Source: Chromatocurvus sp964613795
GTDB taxonomy: Bacteria; Pseudomonadota; Gammaproteobacteria; Pseudomonadales; Halieaceae
Direction of reading: 5' to 3'
NCBI GenBank assembly: GCA_964613795.1
Contig: CAZTJR010000001.1
Location: 248,001-312,000 of the forward strand
Length of the DNA stretch: 64,000 nucleotides
The translations under genes were made by a program, and so were the position numbers. Below are positions 19,554-27,382 of this stretch, one piece after another (the first letter of the stretch is position 1; the number at the start of each line of letters is the position of its first letter). The notes beneath the pieces are model-generated. The model did not search any database, had not been told where the DNA came from, and saw nothing but the letters and a program-made list of their open reading frames with translations.

Positions 19554-20780
19554 ATGACAGATCAACACTGCGTCATTATTGGCGCCAGTCACGCGGCTGC
19601 CAGTATGGCCGCGACGCTCAGGCAGGAAGGCTGGGAGGGCACTATTACGATAGTGGGCGAGGAACAGCATCTTCCTTACCATCGCCCGCCCCTGTCAAAG
19701 GCCGCTCTGATCGGCGACAAGGACGCGGCCTCGCTGGCTATCCGCCCGGCGGATTTCTACGACACGCAGGGAATCGCACTGCGTCTTGGCGTGCGGGCAG
19801 AGCGTATTGATCGGCAGGCACAGCGTGTTGTCTTGAGCGACGGCACCAGCCTGGCCTACACGCGGCTGGCCCTGATGACCGGCGCATTGCCACGTCGTAT
19901 CAGTCTGCCGGGCAGCGAACTGAAAGGCGTACATTATTTGCGGGATATGCGCGATGTCGATGCCATCCGGTCCCGATTGAAGCCAGGCAAGTCGGTGGTG
20001 ATCGTCGGCGGCGGGTATATCGGTCTGGAGACGGCCGCGTCGCTGCGCTCTGCGGGACTGCAGGTCACCGTGCTCGAGGCGATGTCGCGGGTCCTGCAGC
20101 GCGTCACCGCCCCCGAGGTCTCCGCGTTTTTCACCCGGGTACACGAGGAAGAGGGCGTTACTGTCGTGACGGGCACAACCGTCAGCGCATTCCATGGGGA
20201 AGGCACCCTGAGCGGCGTGACCTGCAGCGATGGCCGCGAATTTGCGGCAGATCTGGCTCTCGTCGGTGTTGGAGTGGTCCCCGATACGTCGTTGGCGGAA
20301 GCCGCCGGCCTGGAGGTCAACGACGGCATTGTTGTCGACGAATTTGCGCGCACCTCGGATCCCCACATCCTGGCAGCAGGGGACTGCACCCGTCATTACA
20401 ACCCGGTGTACGATCGCTGGCTGCGTCTTGAGTCTGTACAGAATGCCAACGAGCAGGCGCGGACTGCTGCAAAAGCCGTGGCGGGCAATCCGGTCGCCTA
20501 TCACGCACTACCCTGGTTCTGGTCGGATCAGTACGATATCAAGCTGCAGATTGCGGGGCTTTCTGCCGGCTATGATGAGGTTGTTGTACGAGGAAATATC
20601 GCTGAAGGCCGCAGTTTCAGCGCGTTTTACCTGTGCGGCGGACGACTTGTCGCCGCGGATGCCATCAACAGGCCCCGGGAGTTCATGGCCGCCAAGCGCG
20701 CCATACTTGCGGGTTGCAGGCCGGCGCCGGCAGCGCTCGCGGACGAGTCGCTGGAGATGAATGCTGTATTCGAGGGCTGA
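19554..20780 (+). CDS. FAD-dependent ferredoxin reductase-type oxidoreductase
   Basis: A 408-residue NAD(P)H:ferredoxin/rubredoxin-type flavoprotein (putidaredoxin, rhodocoxin or BphA4-like). The FAD-binding Rossmann start (CVIIGASHAAASMAATLRQEG), the loop LPYHRPPLSKAAL and the NADH-binding motif (VVIVGGGYIGLETAASLRSAG) are clear, as are the FAD-pyrophosphate segment ILAAGDCTRHYN and the C-terminal reductase domain (LPWFWSDQYDIKLQIAGLSAGYDE). Such enzymes feed electrons to a [2Fe-2S] ferredoxin serving a P450 or dioxygenase. The P450 at 1.6 kb is the obvious candidate consumer, but no ferredoxin lies adjacent. The next gene is a HiPIP. Confidence 0.9.
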   Translation: MTDQHCVIIGASHAAASMAATLRQEGWEGTITIVGEEQHLPYHRPPLSKAALIGDKDAASLAIRPADFYDTQGIALRLGVRAERIDRQAQRVVLSDGTSLAYTRLALMTGALPRRISLPGSELKGVHYLRDMRDVDAIRSRLKPGKSVVIVGGGYIGLETAASLRSAGLQVTVLEAMSRVLQRVTAPEVSAFFTRVHEEEGVTVVTGTTVSAFHGEGTLSGVTCSDGREFAADLALVGVGVVPDTSLAEAAGLEVNDGIVVDEFARTSDPHILAAGDCTRHYNPVYDRWLRLESVQNANEQARTAAKAVAGNPVAYHALPWFWSDQYDIKLQIAGLSAGYDEVVVRGNIAEGRSFSAFYLCGGRLVAADAINRPREFMAAKRAILAGCRPAPAALADESLEMNAVFEG

Positions 20781-20909
20781 TCGGCGGCGTCGTGCAGATC
20801 AAGGTTTCTCTTGGTATGGTCCAGAAAGGCGGGTATAACCGTACTGATGTTGTGCCTATGTAGTTGGGGCGCCGGTAATGCAGATAATCAACTCAGGGGA
20901 GACAGCACC

Positions 20910-21437
20910 ATGAAGCAGGATCAACCGATGACGCAACGCCGCCGTTTTCTTACGCTGATGGGCGGTAGCGCTGTCATGCTGCCGTTTGCAGGCCTCGTTG
21001 CCTGTTCCAGCGAGGAGCCGGCTGCACCGACGATCGCGGCCAACGCTGAAGATGCGCCGGCGACCCGACCGGACCCTGCAGCGCCATCAGCCGAGACGAG
21101 CACTGACACGGCATCAGCAGAGGACGACGAGGCGGGGCAACAGGCGGCGGCCGACAGCGAGCAGATGGCCCAGAATGATGCTAGCGGTTCCGGCAATAGC
21201 GAGGGTTTGCCACAGCTGAGCGAGGACAATACGCAGGCTAAGTCTCTGAACTACAAACATATCGCAAGCGATGTCGACACGAGCAAGAACCCGCGCTACC
21301 AGGAAGGCCAGGCGTGCGCCAATTGCCAGGTGTACCAGGGCAACGACGGTGACGACTGGGGTCCCTGTGCGATCTTCGCCGGCAAGGCGGTCAAGGCAAC
21401 CGGCTGGTGCACGGCATACGTGGCGGTGAGTGCCTGA
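20910..21437 (+). CDS. High-potential iron-sulfur protein (HiPIP) with Tat signal and lipobox
   Basis: A periplasmic one-electron carrier with a [4Fe-4S]3+/2+ cluster, known in purple bacteria and some aerobic phototrophs as donor to the photosynthetic reaction centre. The N-terminus has a twin-arginine motif (TQRRRFLTLMGG) and a lipobox (GLVAC, Cys ~32), so it is folded in the cytoplasm, exported by Tat and probably lipidated. A low-complexity linker of ~75 residues rich in Ala, Glu, Asp, Ser and Thr precedes a C-terminal HiPIP domain of ~70 residues with cluster cysteines at about 136, 139, 153 and 167 (CANCQVY...WGPCAIF...GWCTAY). GGGGAG lies 9 nt before ATG 20910. Confidence 0.92.
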   Translation: MKQDQPMTQRRRFLTLMGGSAVMLPFAGLVACSSEEPAAPTIAANAEDAPATRPDPAAPSAETSTDTASAEDDEAGQQAAADSEQMAQNDASGSGNSEGLPQLSEDNTQAKSLNYKHIASDVDTSKNPRYQEGQACANCQVYQGNDGDDWGPCAIFAGKAVKATGWCTAYVAVSA

Positions 21438-21466
21438 TCTGCAGGTGGCGCTGCGATCGGTGGTCC

Positions 21467-22033
21467 TTAGGAGAACCAGCTGATCTGCGGAAAGTAGCCG
21501 TCGATGGCCATGGCCAGATAGAACACAAAGAGCGCCGCGCTGAGGTAAAGCCGGCGCAGGGCATATAGCGCTACGGCGGCACTGTCGATAACCATCCAGT
21601 ACAGCCAGTTCTCGTGAACGTACGCAATCATCAGCCAGGTTGCTATCAGGCTGAACACGGTTGTGAAAGCGTCCAGCCAGGGTGTATGCGCGACCGGGTT
21701 CTGGCTTAGCAAATAGCCGACAGCAGCGGTCGCAATGATGCCTGTTATCAGCCAGGGCAGGTGGTCGGCAAGCGGCCAGCTGACAACGCGCCAGTCTTCT
21801 CCGGTGGCGAACAGGCCGTACACGGCCATGCCCACGTAGAACACATGCAGTGCGCTCTCTGCAAAAATGTGTTTTCGCCAACAGAGAATCGCAAACAGTA
21901 CCGAGCCGAAGAAAGCAGCCACATAGCACGCCGGCACAGCGCCGCGCAGATACAGCAGTGTAAAGGCAATGCTGAAACCGACCGCTGCGATTTCCAGCGC
22001 CGCATCAATCGATTCGCGGTGTAGCAAACGCAT
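21467..22033 (-). CDS. PnuC/PnuT-family vitamin transporter
   Basis: A facilitator-type inner-membrane transporter of about 188 residues and seven helices, related to nicotinamide riboside carrier PnuC and thiamine carrier PnuT. The start ATG 22033 (MRLLHRESIDAALEIAAVGF) is preferred over an upstream ATG because it begins the first helix. The family signature near the C-terminus is WLMIAYVHENWLYWMVIDSAAVALY, with the conserved Trp and Asp residues facing the substrate. It overlaps by 29 bp the end of a YkoF-like thiamine-binding gene, which makes thiamine or its hydroxymethylpyrimidine moiety (PnuT) a better guess than nicotinamide riboside. No TPP riboswitch was seen upstream. Confidence 0.82.
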   Translation of the reverse strand: MRLLHRESIDAALEIAAVGFSIAFTLLYLRGAVPACYVAAFFGSVLFAILCWRKHIFAESALHVFYVGMAVYGLFATGEDWRVVSWPLADHLPWLITGIIATAAVGYLLSQNPVAHTPWLDAFTTVFSLIATWLMIAYVHENWLYWMVIDSAAVALYALRRLYLSAALFVFYLAMAIDGYFPQISWFS

Positions 22034-22265
22034 CCCTGTTGAGAAACTTGGCGACAAAAATACAGGTATCGTCGCCGGCATTGAAATCCCGCGTCGCGTC
22101 ACGAAGAAGGTCAAAGACGGTGTCGTGATCACCGCTGATGAGCGTACTCATGCCGCCGGTATGCAAGCGAACGTCAGGGTGTTCTCTGAGCCGGCGGATA
22201 AAGTCGATCACGCGCTGCTCATAGGCGCGGGTGAGTGGGTAGAAACTCAGTTCAACAGTCAGCAT
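22005..22265 (-). CDS. YkoF/DUF77-like thiamine-binding protein
   Basis: An 86-residue protein from ATG 22265 (MLTVELSFYPLTRAYEQRVIDFIRRL), resembling the ACT-like ferredoxin fold of YkoF and the MTH1187/DUF77 family, proteins that bind thiamine or HMP. Visible features: an N-terminal beta strand with a Pro turn, LREHPDVRLHTGGMSTLISGD (the loop and glycine turn of the family) and a C-terminal strand CIFVAKFLNRD. Overlap with the PnuC-type gene implies coupled expression and a joint role in vitamin uptake or salvage. An upstream in-frame ATG at 22331 is less likely. Confidence 0.72.
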   Translation of the reverse strand: MLTVELSFYPLTRAYEQRVIDFIRRLREHPDVRLHTGGMSTLISGDHDTVFDLLRDATRDFNAGDDTCIFVAKFLNRDAFATPRID

Positions 22266-22441
22266 GTTCTGGCGGCACCCCCTCGGGCCGTTTCGGAAAA
22301 GCGCCGGATAAGATCTGGCTGTGCTCGACAACCGGTATACCTTGCGCGGGAGCGGTCGAAAACCAGCTCAATGGCGCCTATACTTCGCGCTGGCTGGTGG
22401 TGCACGACGCCACCCCGTACGCGTAATACAGGAGCAAAATC

Positions 22442-23089
22442 ATGTCATTGCGAATTAACGATACAGTACCCGATTTTACCGCCGAAACCAGTCTCGGCCC
22501 TATTTCTTTTCATGACTGGATTGGTGATAGCTGGGCGATTCTGTTTTCGCACCCGAAAGACTTCACCCCGGTGTGCACTACAGAATTCGGTGCGGTTGCC
22601 CAGCTTGCCGATGAGTTTGCGAAGCGCAACACCAAGCCCATCGGCGTATCTGTTGACGGTGTAGACGAGCACCGCCAGTGGATTGGCGATATCGAGTCCT
22701 ACTGCAGTGCGAGCGTCGGCTTTCCCATTATCGCAGACACGGATCTGGCGGTCGCCAAGGCTTTCGACATGCTGCCCGCAGAAGCCTACCTGCCCGACGG
22801 GCGCACGGCAGCGGACAGCGCCACCGTGCGCTCGGTGTTTATTATCGGACCAGACAAGAAACTCAAGCTGTCCATGACCTATCCCATGGTGGTTGGGCGC
22901 AATTTCTCTGAAATCATGCGCGCGCTGGACGCCTTGCAATACACGCAGAAGCGCGGCGTGGCAACGCCGGCAGACTGGGTTGCCGGTGAGGACGTGATCA
23001 TTCCGCCAAGTGTTTCCGATGCCGACGCGAAGGAGAAGTTCGGCGAGTTTGAGACGATATTCCCCTACCTGCGCAAGACCGGGGCCTGA
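22442..23089 (+). CDS. 1-Cys peroxiredoxin (Prx6/AhpC-TSA)
   Basis: A cytosolic thiol peroxidase of 215 residues that reduces hydrogen peroxide and organic hydroperoxides. The peroxidatic Cys lies in FSHPKDFTPVCTTEFGAVAQL (PxxxT/SxxC with Cys ~47). No resolving Cys appears in a second VCP motif, so it belongs to the 1-Cys Prx6 subgroup, whose C-terminal extension (GEDVIIPPSVSDADAKEKF) is also visible. AGGAG lies 8 nt before ATG 22442. Divergent from the YkoF/PnuC genes and convergent with the MFS gene. Oxidative-stress defence suits a photosensitising aerobic phototroph. Confidence 0.95.
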   Translation: MSLRINDTVPDFTAETSLGPISFHDWIGDSWAILFSHPKDFTPVCTTEFGAVAQLADEFAKRNTKPIGVSVDGVDEHRQWIGDIESYCSASVGFPIIADTDLAVAKAFDMLPAEAYLPDGRTAADSATVRSVFIIGPDKKLKLSMTYPMVVGRNFSEIMRALDALQYTQKRGVATPADWVAGEDVIIPPSVSDADAKEKFGEFETIFPYLRKTGA

Positions 23090-23108
23090 GTCCGTCCCGG
23101 AGTCACCG

Positions 23109-24338
23109 TCAACCGGCGACTGCCGCCGTCGACCGCGGCAGGCCGCGCCGGTTGATCCAGAGTGCAAGGCAGACGGCGAGCACGCTCAGAAACGACAGAG
23201 CCACCATGGCGTCCCAGCCATGGAGGTTCACCACCCACCCGGCGCTCAGGGCGGCAACGGCCTGTGAGCCGAATACGGCAAACTCATTGGCGCTCTGAAC
23301 CCTGAAGCGCTCGCTGGGCCGGTGGCAGAGCGGAAGCAGAGTCGTACCGCCGACAAACATGAAGTTCCAGCCGATGCCAAGCAGCACCAGGGCCCACCAG
23401 TAATGCATCAGATGCTGCCCGGAAAGTGCGATGGCCAGACACACGAGGTAGGCGGCACCGCCGAGTGCGATGACGGTGCGATGTCCCAGGCGGGTGATAA
23501 GCCGCCCCGAGAAAAGCGCCGGCGCATACATCGCGACAATATGTGACTGGATGACCCACTTCGTGTCAAGCAGGCTGTGTCCGTTCACCGCGTGCATGTT
23601 CAGCGGGGTGCCCGTCATCATGAAGCTCATCATGGCGTAACCCATGGCAGAGGCGATAATCGCCAGCCAGATCGGGCGCTGACGCAGAATAGTGGCCAGA
23701 GGCCGCGCCTCCGCTGCCTTCTCGCTGGCCTCTGCATACCGGTTGCGGTAGCCGGTGAGTACAATGCCCATCGCCAGCAGATTGATGCCGGAGAGCAGGA
23801 GAAACGCGCCAATAAACGGCTGATGGCTGTCGATGGCTGTCGTCAGTGCTTCCAGCCCGGGTACCGACGCGCCCCACACTACCAGCTCCGGCCCCAGGTA
23901 GGCGGCCACCAGGCCCGCCAGCAGGACGCGGGATGCGGCCTTTCCGGCGAGCATGGGCGAGACGGTCTCAATCGCCGCGAAGCGGTATTGCTGTGCCGCA
24001 GCAATGCTGACCCCGGCGATCAGTCCCGCGGCGCAGAACAGAGCGAAATGCCCCAGCACCAGCGCACAGGCTGCAACCACGCCGCTGGCGCAACCCAGAA
24101 GCGAACCGAGCGCAAAGACCGCACGTCTTCCGATGCGTGCCATCAGTCGCGTGACGCCAACCACGGAAACCGCGGTGCCGATAATGACCATGGCAATGGG
24201 CAGGGTGGCGAGGCCCGGACGCGGAGCGATGTCGTTGCCCACGAGGCCGCCGGTCAGGAAAAACAGTGGCGCGATACACATGGACAGCGCCTGCAGGCTC
24301 ATGAGCAGATAAACCGTTGCGGGCAGTCGTGGAGCCAT
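23109..24338 (-). CDS. MFS transporter coupled to azlCD
   Basis: A 409-residue, 12-helix inner-membrane facilitator. MFS signature VTRLMARIGRRAVFALGSLLG lies between helices 2 and 3, with a matching GRLITRLGHRTVIALGG in the second half. N-terminus MAPRLPATVYLLMSLQALSMC. Its start shares one base with the azlD stop (TGATG), so it is the third cistron of an azlC-azlD-MFS operon. The substrate may therefore be an amino acid or analogue, but that is inference only. It ends 20 bp from the convergent peroxiredoxin stop. Confidence 0.85.
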   Translation of the reverse strand: MAPRLPATVYLLMSLQALSMCIAPLFFLTGGLVGNDIAPRPGLATLPIAMVIIGTAVSVVGVTRLMARIGRRAVFALGSLLGCASGVVAACALVLGHFALFCAAGLIAGVSIAAAQQYRFAAIETVSPMLAGKAASRVLLAGLVAAYLGPELVVWGASVPGLEALTTAIDSHQPFIGAFLLLSGINLLAMGIVLTGYRNRYAEASEKAAEARPLATILRQRPIWLAIIASAMGYAMMSFMMTGTPLNMHAVNGHSLLDTKWVIQSHIVAMYAPALFSGRLITRLGHRTVIALGGAAYLVCLAIALSGQHLMHYWWALVLLGIGWNFMFVGGTTLLPLCHRPSERFRVQSANEFAVFGSQAVAALSAGWVVNLHGWDAMVALSFLSVLAVCLALWINRRGLPRSTAAVAG

Positions 24339-24652
24339 CAGGAGATTCCTCCGAGGCGCAGCAGAGCCGTCACCAGTATGCCAAGGCTGACGCCCGCCAT
24401 GGGTCTTGCGGTAAGCAGCATGACGCCGGCGGTTGCCAGCATCCCCAGCCGTCCGGCCATATCCGCTTCAACGGCGATGGGCACCAGAACTGCCACCAGT
24501 ACCGAGCCCGACATGGCGTCGATAAAGCTCATGACTCGAGGTCGCAGCGGCAGCAGTCCGGTGATGAACACACCGCCGAAGCGGGTAAACAGCATGACCA
24601 GTGCCATCAGCGCAATGACCAGGTAGGCGCCAAAGCCGTCGGTGGACATCAT
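24338..24652 (-). CDS. azlD: AzlD-family branched-chain amino acid exporter subunit
   Basis: A small (~104 aa) four-helix inner-membrane subunit that pairs with AzlC to export branched-chain amino acids. The start is the ATGATG at 24652/24649, overlapping the azlC stop; a longer upstream frame inside azlC is only a shadow. Visible: MSTDGFGAYLVIALMALVMLFTRFGGVFI and LRPRVMSFIDAMSGSVLVAVLVP, the family's conserved hydrophobic pattern with an Arg-x-Arg turn. Coupled at both ends with azlC and the MFS gene. Confidence 0.88.
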   Translation of the reverse strand: MMSTDGFGAYLVIALMALVMLFTRFGGVFITGLLPLRPRVMSFIDAMSGSVLVAVLVPIAVEADMAGRLGMLATAGVMLLTARPMAGVSLGILVTALLRLGGIS

Positions 24653-25356
24653 TGACTGGGTGTCTCCAGCCAGAAAATACCGACCGCTCCGCCGGCGACT
24701 GCGCCAACAATCACGTGGGTGTTGGGTGGCAGCCAGCGATAGGCCGCGTAGGCGGCGATGGCACTCAGGCACCAGGCAAGGCTCTTGCGCAGGTTGCGCT
24801 TGCCCACCATCACCATTGACAGCATGAAGCAGCCCATCACCATGTCCAGCCCGATGCTTTTCGGATCGGTGATGCCCGAGCCGAGCAACAGACCCGTCAG
24901 CGTCCCCGCCTGCCAGCAGGTCCATAGCGCGATACCGCCGCCGACCAGTGTGCCCAGGTTGTTGCGCCCCTGCTGCAGGTCATTGAGTGTCATGGCCCAG
25001 TTGGCGTCCGACAGGATGATCAGCGATGCGTAGCGGCGGCGCACGGGCAGTAGCCGCAGCCAGGGATAGAGACTGGCGCCCATCAGCAGCATGCGGCTGT
25101 TGATAGCGAGCGCAGTCAGCAGTAACGGCAGGATGGGTACCTGCGTGCCCCACATGTCGAGCACGGCGAACTGCACGGTGCCGGCGAAGACGGTGATGCT
25201 CATCAGCATTACGTCGATGTTGGTCATACTGCTCTGCAGGGCGGCAACGCCAAAGGCCAGCCCGAACACAAAGACGAACAGGGAAATGGGCAGAATTCGC
25301 CAGAAACCCCGGCGTATGTCCGCGGCAGTCAGTTGTGGTGCAGTAATGTCAGGCAT
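24649..25356 (-). CDS. azlC: AzlC-family branched-chain amino acid permease
   Basis: The large subunit of an AzlCD-type exporter, 235 residues with about six helices. The family signature PISLFVFVFGLAFGVAALQSSM and the middle block MLLMGASLYPWLR are visible, as is ILSDANWAMTLNDL. The ATG at 25356 has no recognisable ribosome-binding site (upstream GACCGGTCGTTACA). A 34-codon upstream ORF with a good site ends 8 bases inside it, so translation is probably coupled to that ORF. Followed by azlD and an MFS gene. Confidence 0.9.
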   Translation of the reverse strand: MPDITAPQLTAADIRRGFWRILPISLFVFVFGLAFGVAALQSSMTNIDVMLMSITVFAGTVQFAVLDMWGTQVPILPLLLTALAINSRMLLMGASLYPWLRLLPVRRRYASLIILSDANWAMTLNDLQQGRNNLGTLVGGGIALWTCWQAGTLTGLLLGSGITDPKSIGLDMVMGCFMLSMVMVGKRNLRKSLAWCLSAIAAYAAYRWLPPNTHVIVGAVAGGAVGIFWLETPSQ

Positions 25357-25453
25357 TGTAACGACCGGTCAGCGCAAGGCGCGCGTCTGCCTTCGCGTCA
25401 GGAAAAATGCAGCACAGGCCGATCTGCCAGCGAGAGGTGTGTATGGGTTTCAT
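25349..25453 (-). CDS. 34-codon ORF upstream of and overlapping azlC
   Basis: Starts at ATG 25453 with GGAG eight bases upstream, encodes a 34-residue peptide beginning MKPIHTSRWQIGLCCIF and ending GRYNA, and stops at TGA 25351-25349, overlapping the azlC start by 8 bases in another frame. azlC itself lacks a ribosome-binding site. It could be a leader peptide that couples or senses translation, or a small protein. No run of leucine, isoleucine or valine codons is present, so a simple attenuation leader is unlikely. Confidence 0.45.
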   Translation of the reverse strand: MKPIHTSRWQIGLCCIFPDAKADARLALTGRYNA

Positions 25454-25600
25454 AGGTAAGCTCCAGGGGCGCGTAGCTTAGCGACTCGGTCCGGGAGTGG
25501 CCAGCCGAGAATGCCGGAACATTGCCGAACAGAGCGCGGGCGCTAGCACTCCGGCGTGGCAGACGCTAAAGTCACAGGGAGTCGATGCCGGAGAAACACC

Positions 25601-26215
25601 ATGATTGTTAAAGTTCCCTGCTTCAGAACTCTCGCTGCGCTGGCGCTGGCGCTGCCCGTCGCTTCCGCACACGCCCAGGACCCGGAGGGCTACCTCGACG
25701 ATTATCTGCCGGTGGACAATGCGCTGGTAGTGGATGTTCCAGAGGCTGCGCAGAGTGCCGATGACCCTGATGTCCAGCGCGGTCGCTATCTTGTCAGCCT
25801 GCTCGGTTGCGCCAGTTGCCACACTGACGGTGCGCTGCTTGGCGCCCCGGACAGCGATCGCTCCCTTGGGGGGTCCCGCGTCGGGATAGCCATTTCCGAT
25901 CCCATGCGCGATCGGTATCCGGCAATTGTTTATCCGCCCAATATAACTCCGCATGACGAGACGGGTATCGGCGCCTGGACCGAGGACGATCTGGTGCGGC
26001 TGCTGCGTGGCGGGATGGATCGACACGGTAGCCGCGCCCTGCCTGTCATGCCCTGGCAGAACTACGCGCGGCTTAGAGCCTCAGATGCGCTGGCCATTGC
26101 GCGCTACCTGAAGAACATCGAGCCCCTTGAGCATCGCGTGCCGCGCAGGGTGAGTGCAGGGACACCGGCACCGGCGCCCTACGTGCATGTTGGACTGTAC
26201 CAGCGACGCGAGTGA
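25601..26215 (+). CDS. Exported c-type cytochrome
   Basis: A mono-heme cytochrome c of about 204 residues. Signal peptide at 1-25 (MIVKVPCFRTLAALALALPVASAHA), heme-attachment motif CASCH at about residue 70 (GRYLVSLLGCASCHTDGAL), and a likely Met axial ligand in LPVMPWQNYARL. The class I fold is of the type found as subunit of dehydrogenases and alcohol/aldehyde oxidases (WTEDDLVRLLRGGMDRHG). The start ATG 25601 with GGAG upstream is preferred over 25556. A single gene; its electron partners are not adjacent. Confidence 0.88.
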   Translation: MIVKVPCFRTLAALALALPVASAHAQDPEGYLDDYLPVDNALVVDVPEAAQSADDPDVQRGRYLVSLLGCASCHTDGALLGAPDSDRSLGGSRVGIAISDPMRDRYPAIVYPPNITPHDETGIGAWTEDDLVRLLRGGMDRHGSRALPVMPWQNYARLRASDALAIARYLKNIEPLEHRVPRRVSAGTPAPAPYVHVGLYQRRE

Positions 26216-26236
26216 GTTCACCGCCGGGGACATGCG

Positions 26237-27382
26237 CTAGCCGGTGTTGCGACGTTTCAGCACCATGCCGTACATGGCCGGCAGCAGGGTGTGCGGCTCC
26301 GGATGGCCCAGCTCGATGGCGGCGTGGTAGGGGAAGTTGGGGTCTGCCAACAGTCCGCGTGCCATGGCGACGAGGTCGGCGTTGCCTTCCACAATCACAT
26401 TGTTCGCCTGCGCCGCTTCGGTGATCAGTCCGACCGCCATGGTTGGCATGTCGGCACCGTCCCTTACAGCACGGGCATGGGGCACAAGATAGCCCGGTGA
26501 CGGTGGCGTCTTGGCGCGGCCGGAGGCTCCGGTGATGCCGCCCGAAGAACAGTCGATGAGATCCACGCCGTGGGCTTTAAGCTCGCGCGACAGCTTGACG
26601 GTGTCTTCCAGCTCCATGCCGCCGTCGACACCGTCCACCGAAGACGCTCGGTAAAATACGGGATAGTCGTCTGGAACCACCTGCCTTACCGCATCGGTCA
26701 CGGCGAGGGGAAAACGCATGCGTGCCGCGAGGTCGCCGCCCCACTGATCATCACGCTGGTTGGACAGTGAGGTCAGAAAGCTGTGTATCAGATAGCCATG
26801 GGCACCGTGGATTTCGACGAAATCGAAGCCGGCGTCCAGGGCGCGCCGGGCGGCACGGGCAAACGATACGATCAGATCATCTATCTCGCTCTCGTCAAGC
26901 GCGTGCGGTGTCGGCCAGTCTTCGGTGAGCGGGATGGCGCTGGGGGCGACTGCGTCCCAGGCGGCATCAGGATCACTGTGCGCCAGCGGTCTGGCGCCGT
27001 TCAGGGGCGTCGCCGCACTGGCCTTGCGCCCGGCGTGCGCGAGCTGTATGCCGACAGGGATACCCTGGGCGTGGTAGATGTCGACGACCTTCTTCAGGCC
27101 CGGAACATGCTCGTCCTTGTAAATACCCAGACAACCGGGGGTGATTCTGCCCTCAGCGGTGACTCCGCTGGCTTCGAGAATGGCGCCGCCCACGCCGCCA
27201 AGGGCAAAGCGGCCATGGTGCGCGAAATGCCAGTCATTGACGAAGCCGTCTTCCGATGCGTACTGGCACATGGCCGAGACGACAAGCCGGTTGCGGAACG
27301 TGACGTTGCGCAGGGTGAAGGGCGTGAACAGGGCAGGCATCTGCCCGGCGTTGATTTCCTGTGTGCTGTCGATCGTGCTCAT
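26237..27382 (-). CDS. NADH:flavin oxidoreductase of the old yellow enzyme family (YqjM-like)
   Basis: An FMN-dependent TIM-barrel ene-reductase of 381 residues. LFTPFTLRNVTFRNRLVVSAMCQY contains the conserved Cys of the YqjM-type class; HFAHHGRFALGGVG, IQLAHAGRKAS, FVEIHGAHGYLIHSFLT (the substrate-binding HGAH motif) and the phosphate-binding MARGLLADPNFPYHA follow in the normal order. The start ATG shares one base with the stop of the DHDPS-family gene upstream, so both are in one operon. A role in the reduction of an unsaturated or iminium intermediate of the 26-36 kb pathway is inference. Confidence 0.92.
   Translation of the reverse strand: MSTIDSTQEINAGQMPALFTPFTLRNVTFRNRLVVSAMCQYASEDGFVNDWHFAHHGRFALGGVGGAILEASGVTAEGRITPGCLGIYKDEHVPGLKKVVDIYHAQGIPVGIQLAHAGRKASAATPLNGARPLAHSDPDAAWDAVAPSAIPLTEDWPTPHALDESEIDDLIVSFARAARRALDAGFDFVEIHGAHGYLIHSFLTSLSNQRDDQWGGDLAARMRFPLAVTDAVRQVVPDDYPVFYRASSVDGVDGGMELEDTVKLSRELKAHGVDLIDCSSGGITGASGRAKTPPSPGYLVPHARAVRDGADMPTMAVGLITEAAQANNVIVEGNADLVAMARGLLADPNFPYHAAIELGHPEPHTLLPAMYGMVLKRRNTG

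Noticed and set aside
22266..22441. TPP riboswitch upstream of the YkoF/PnuC genes
   Set aside because: The reverse strand has a short ACGGGGTG string but no CTGAGA or other conserved thi-box parts.
24656..24925. Upstream extension of azlD
   Set aside because: It lies in another frame inside azlC and is not protein-like; ATGATG at the azlC stop is the natural start.
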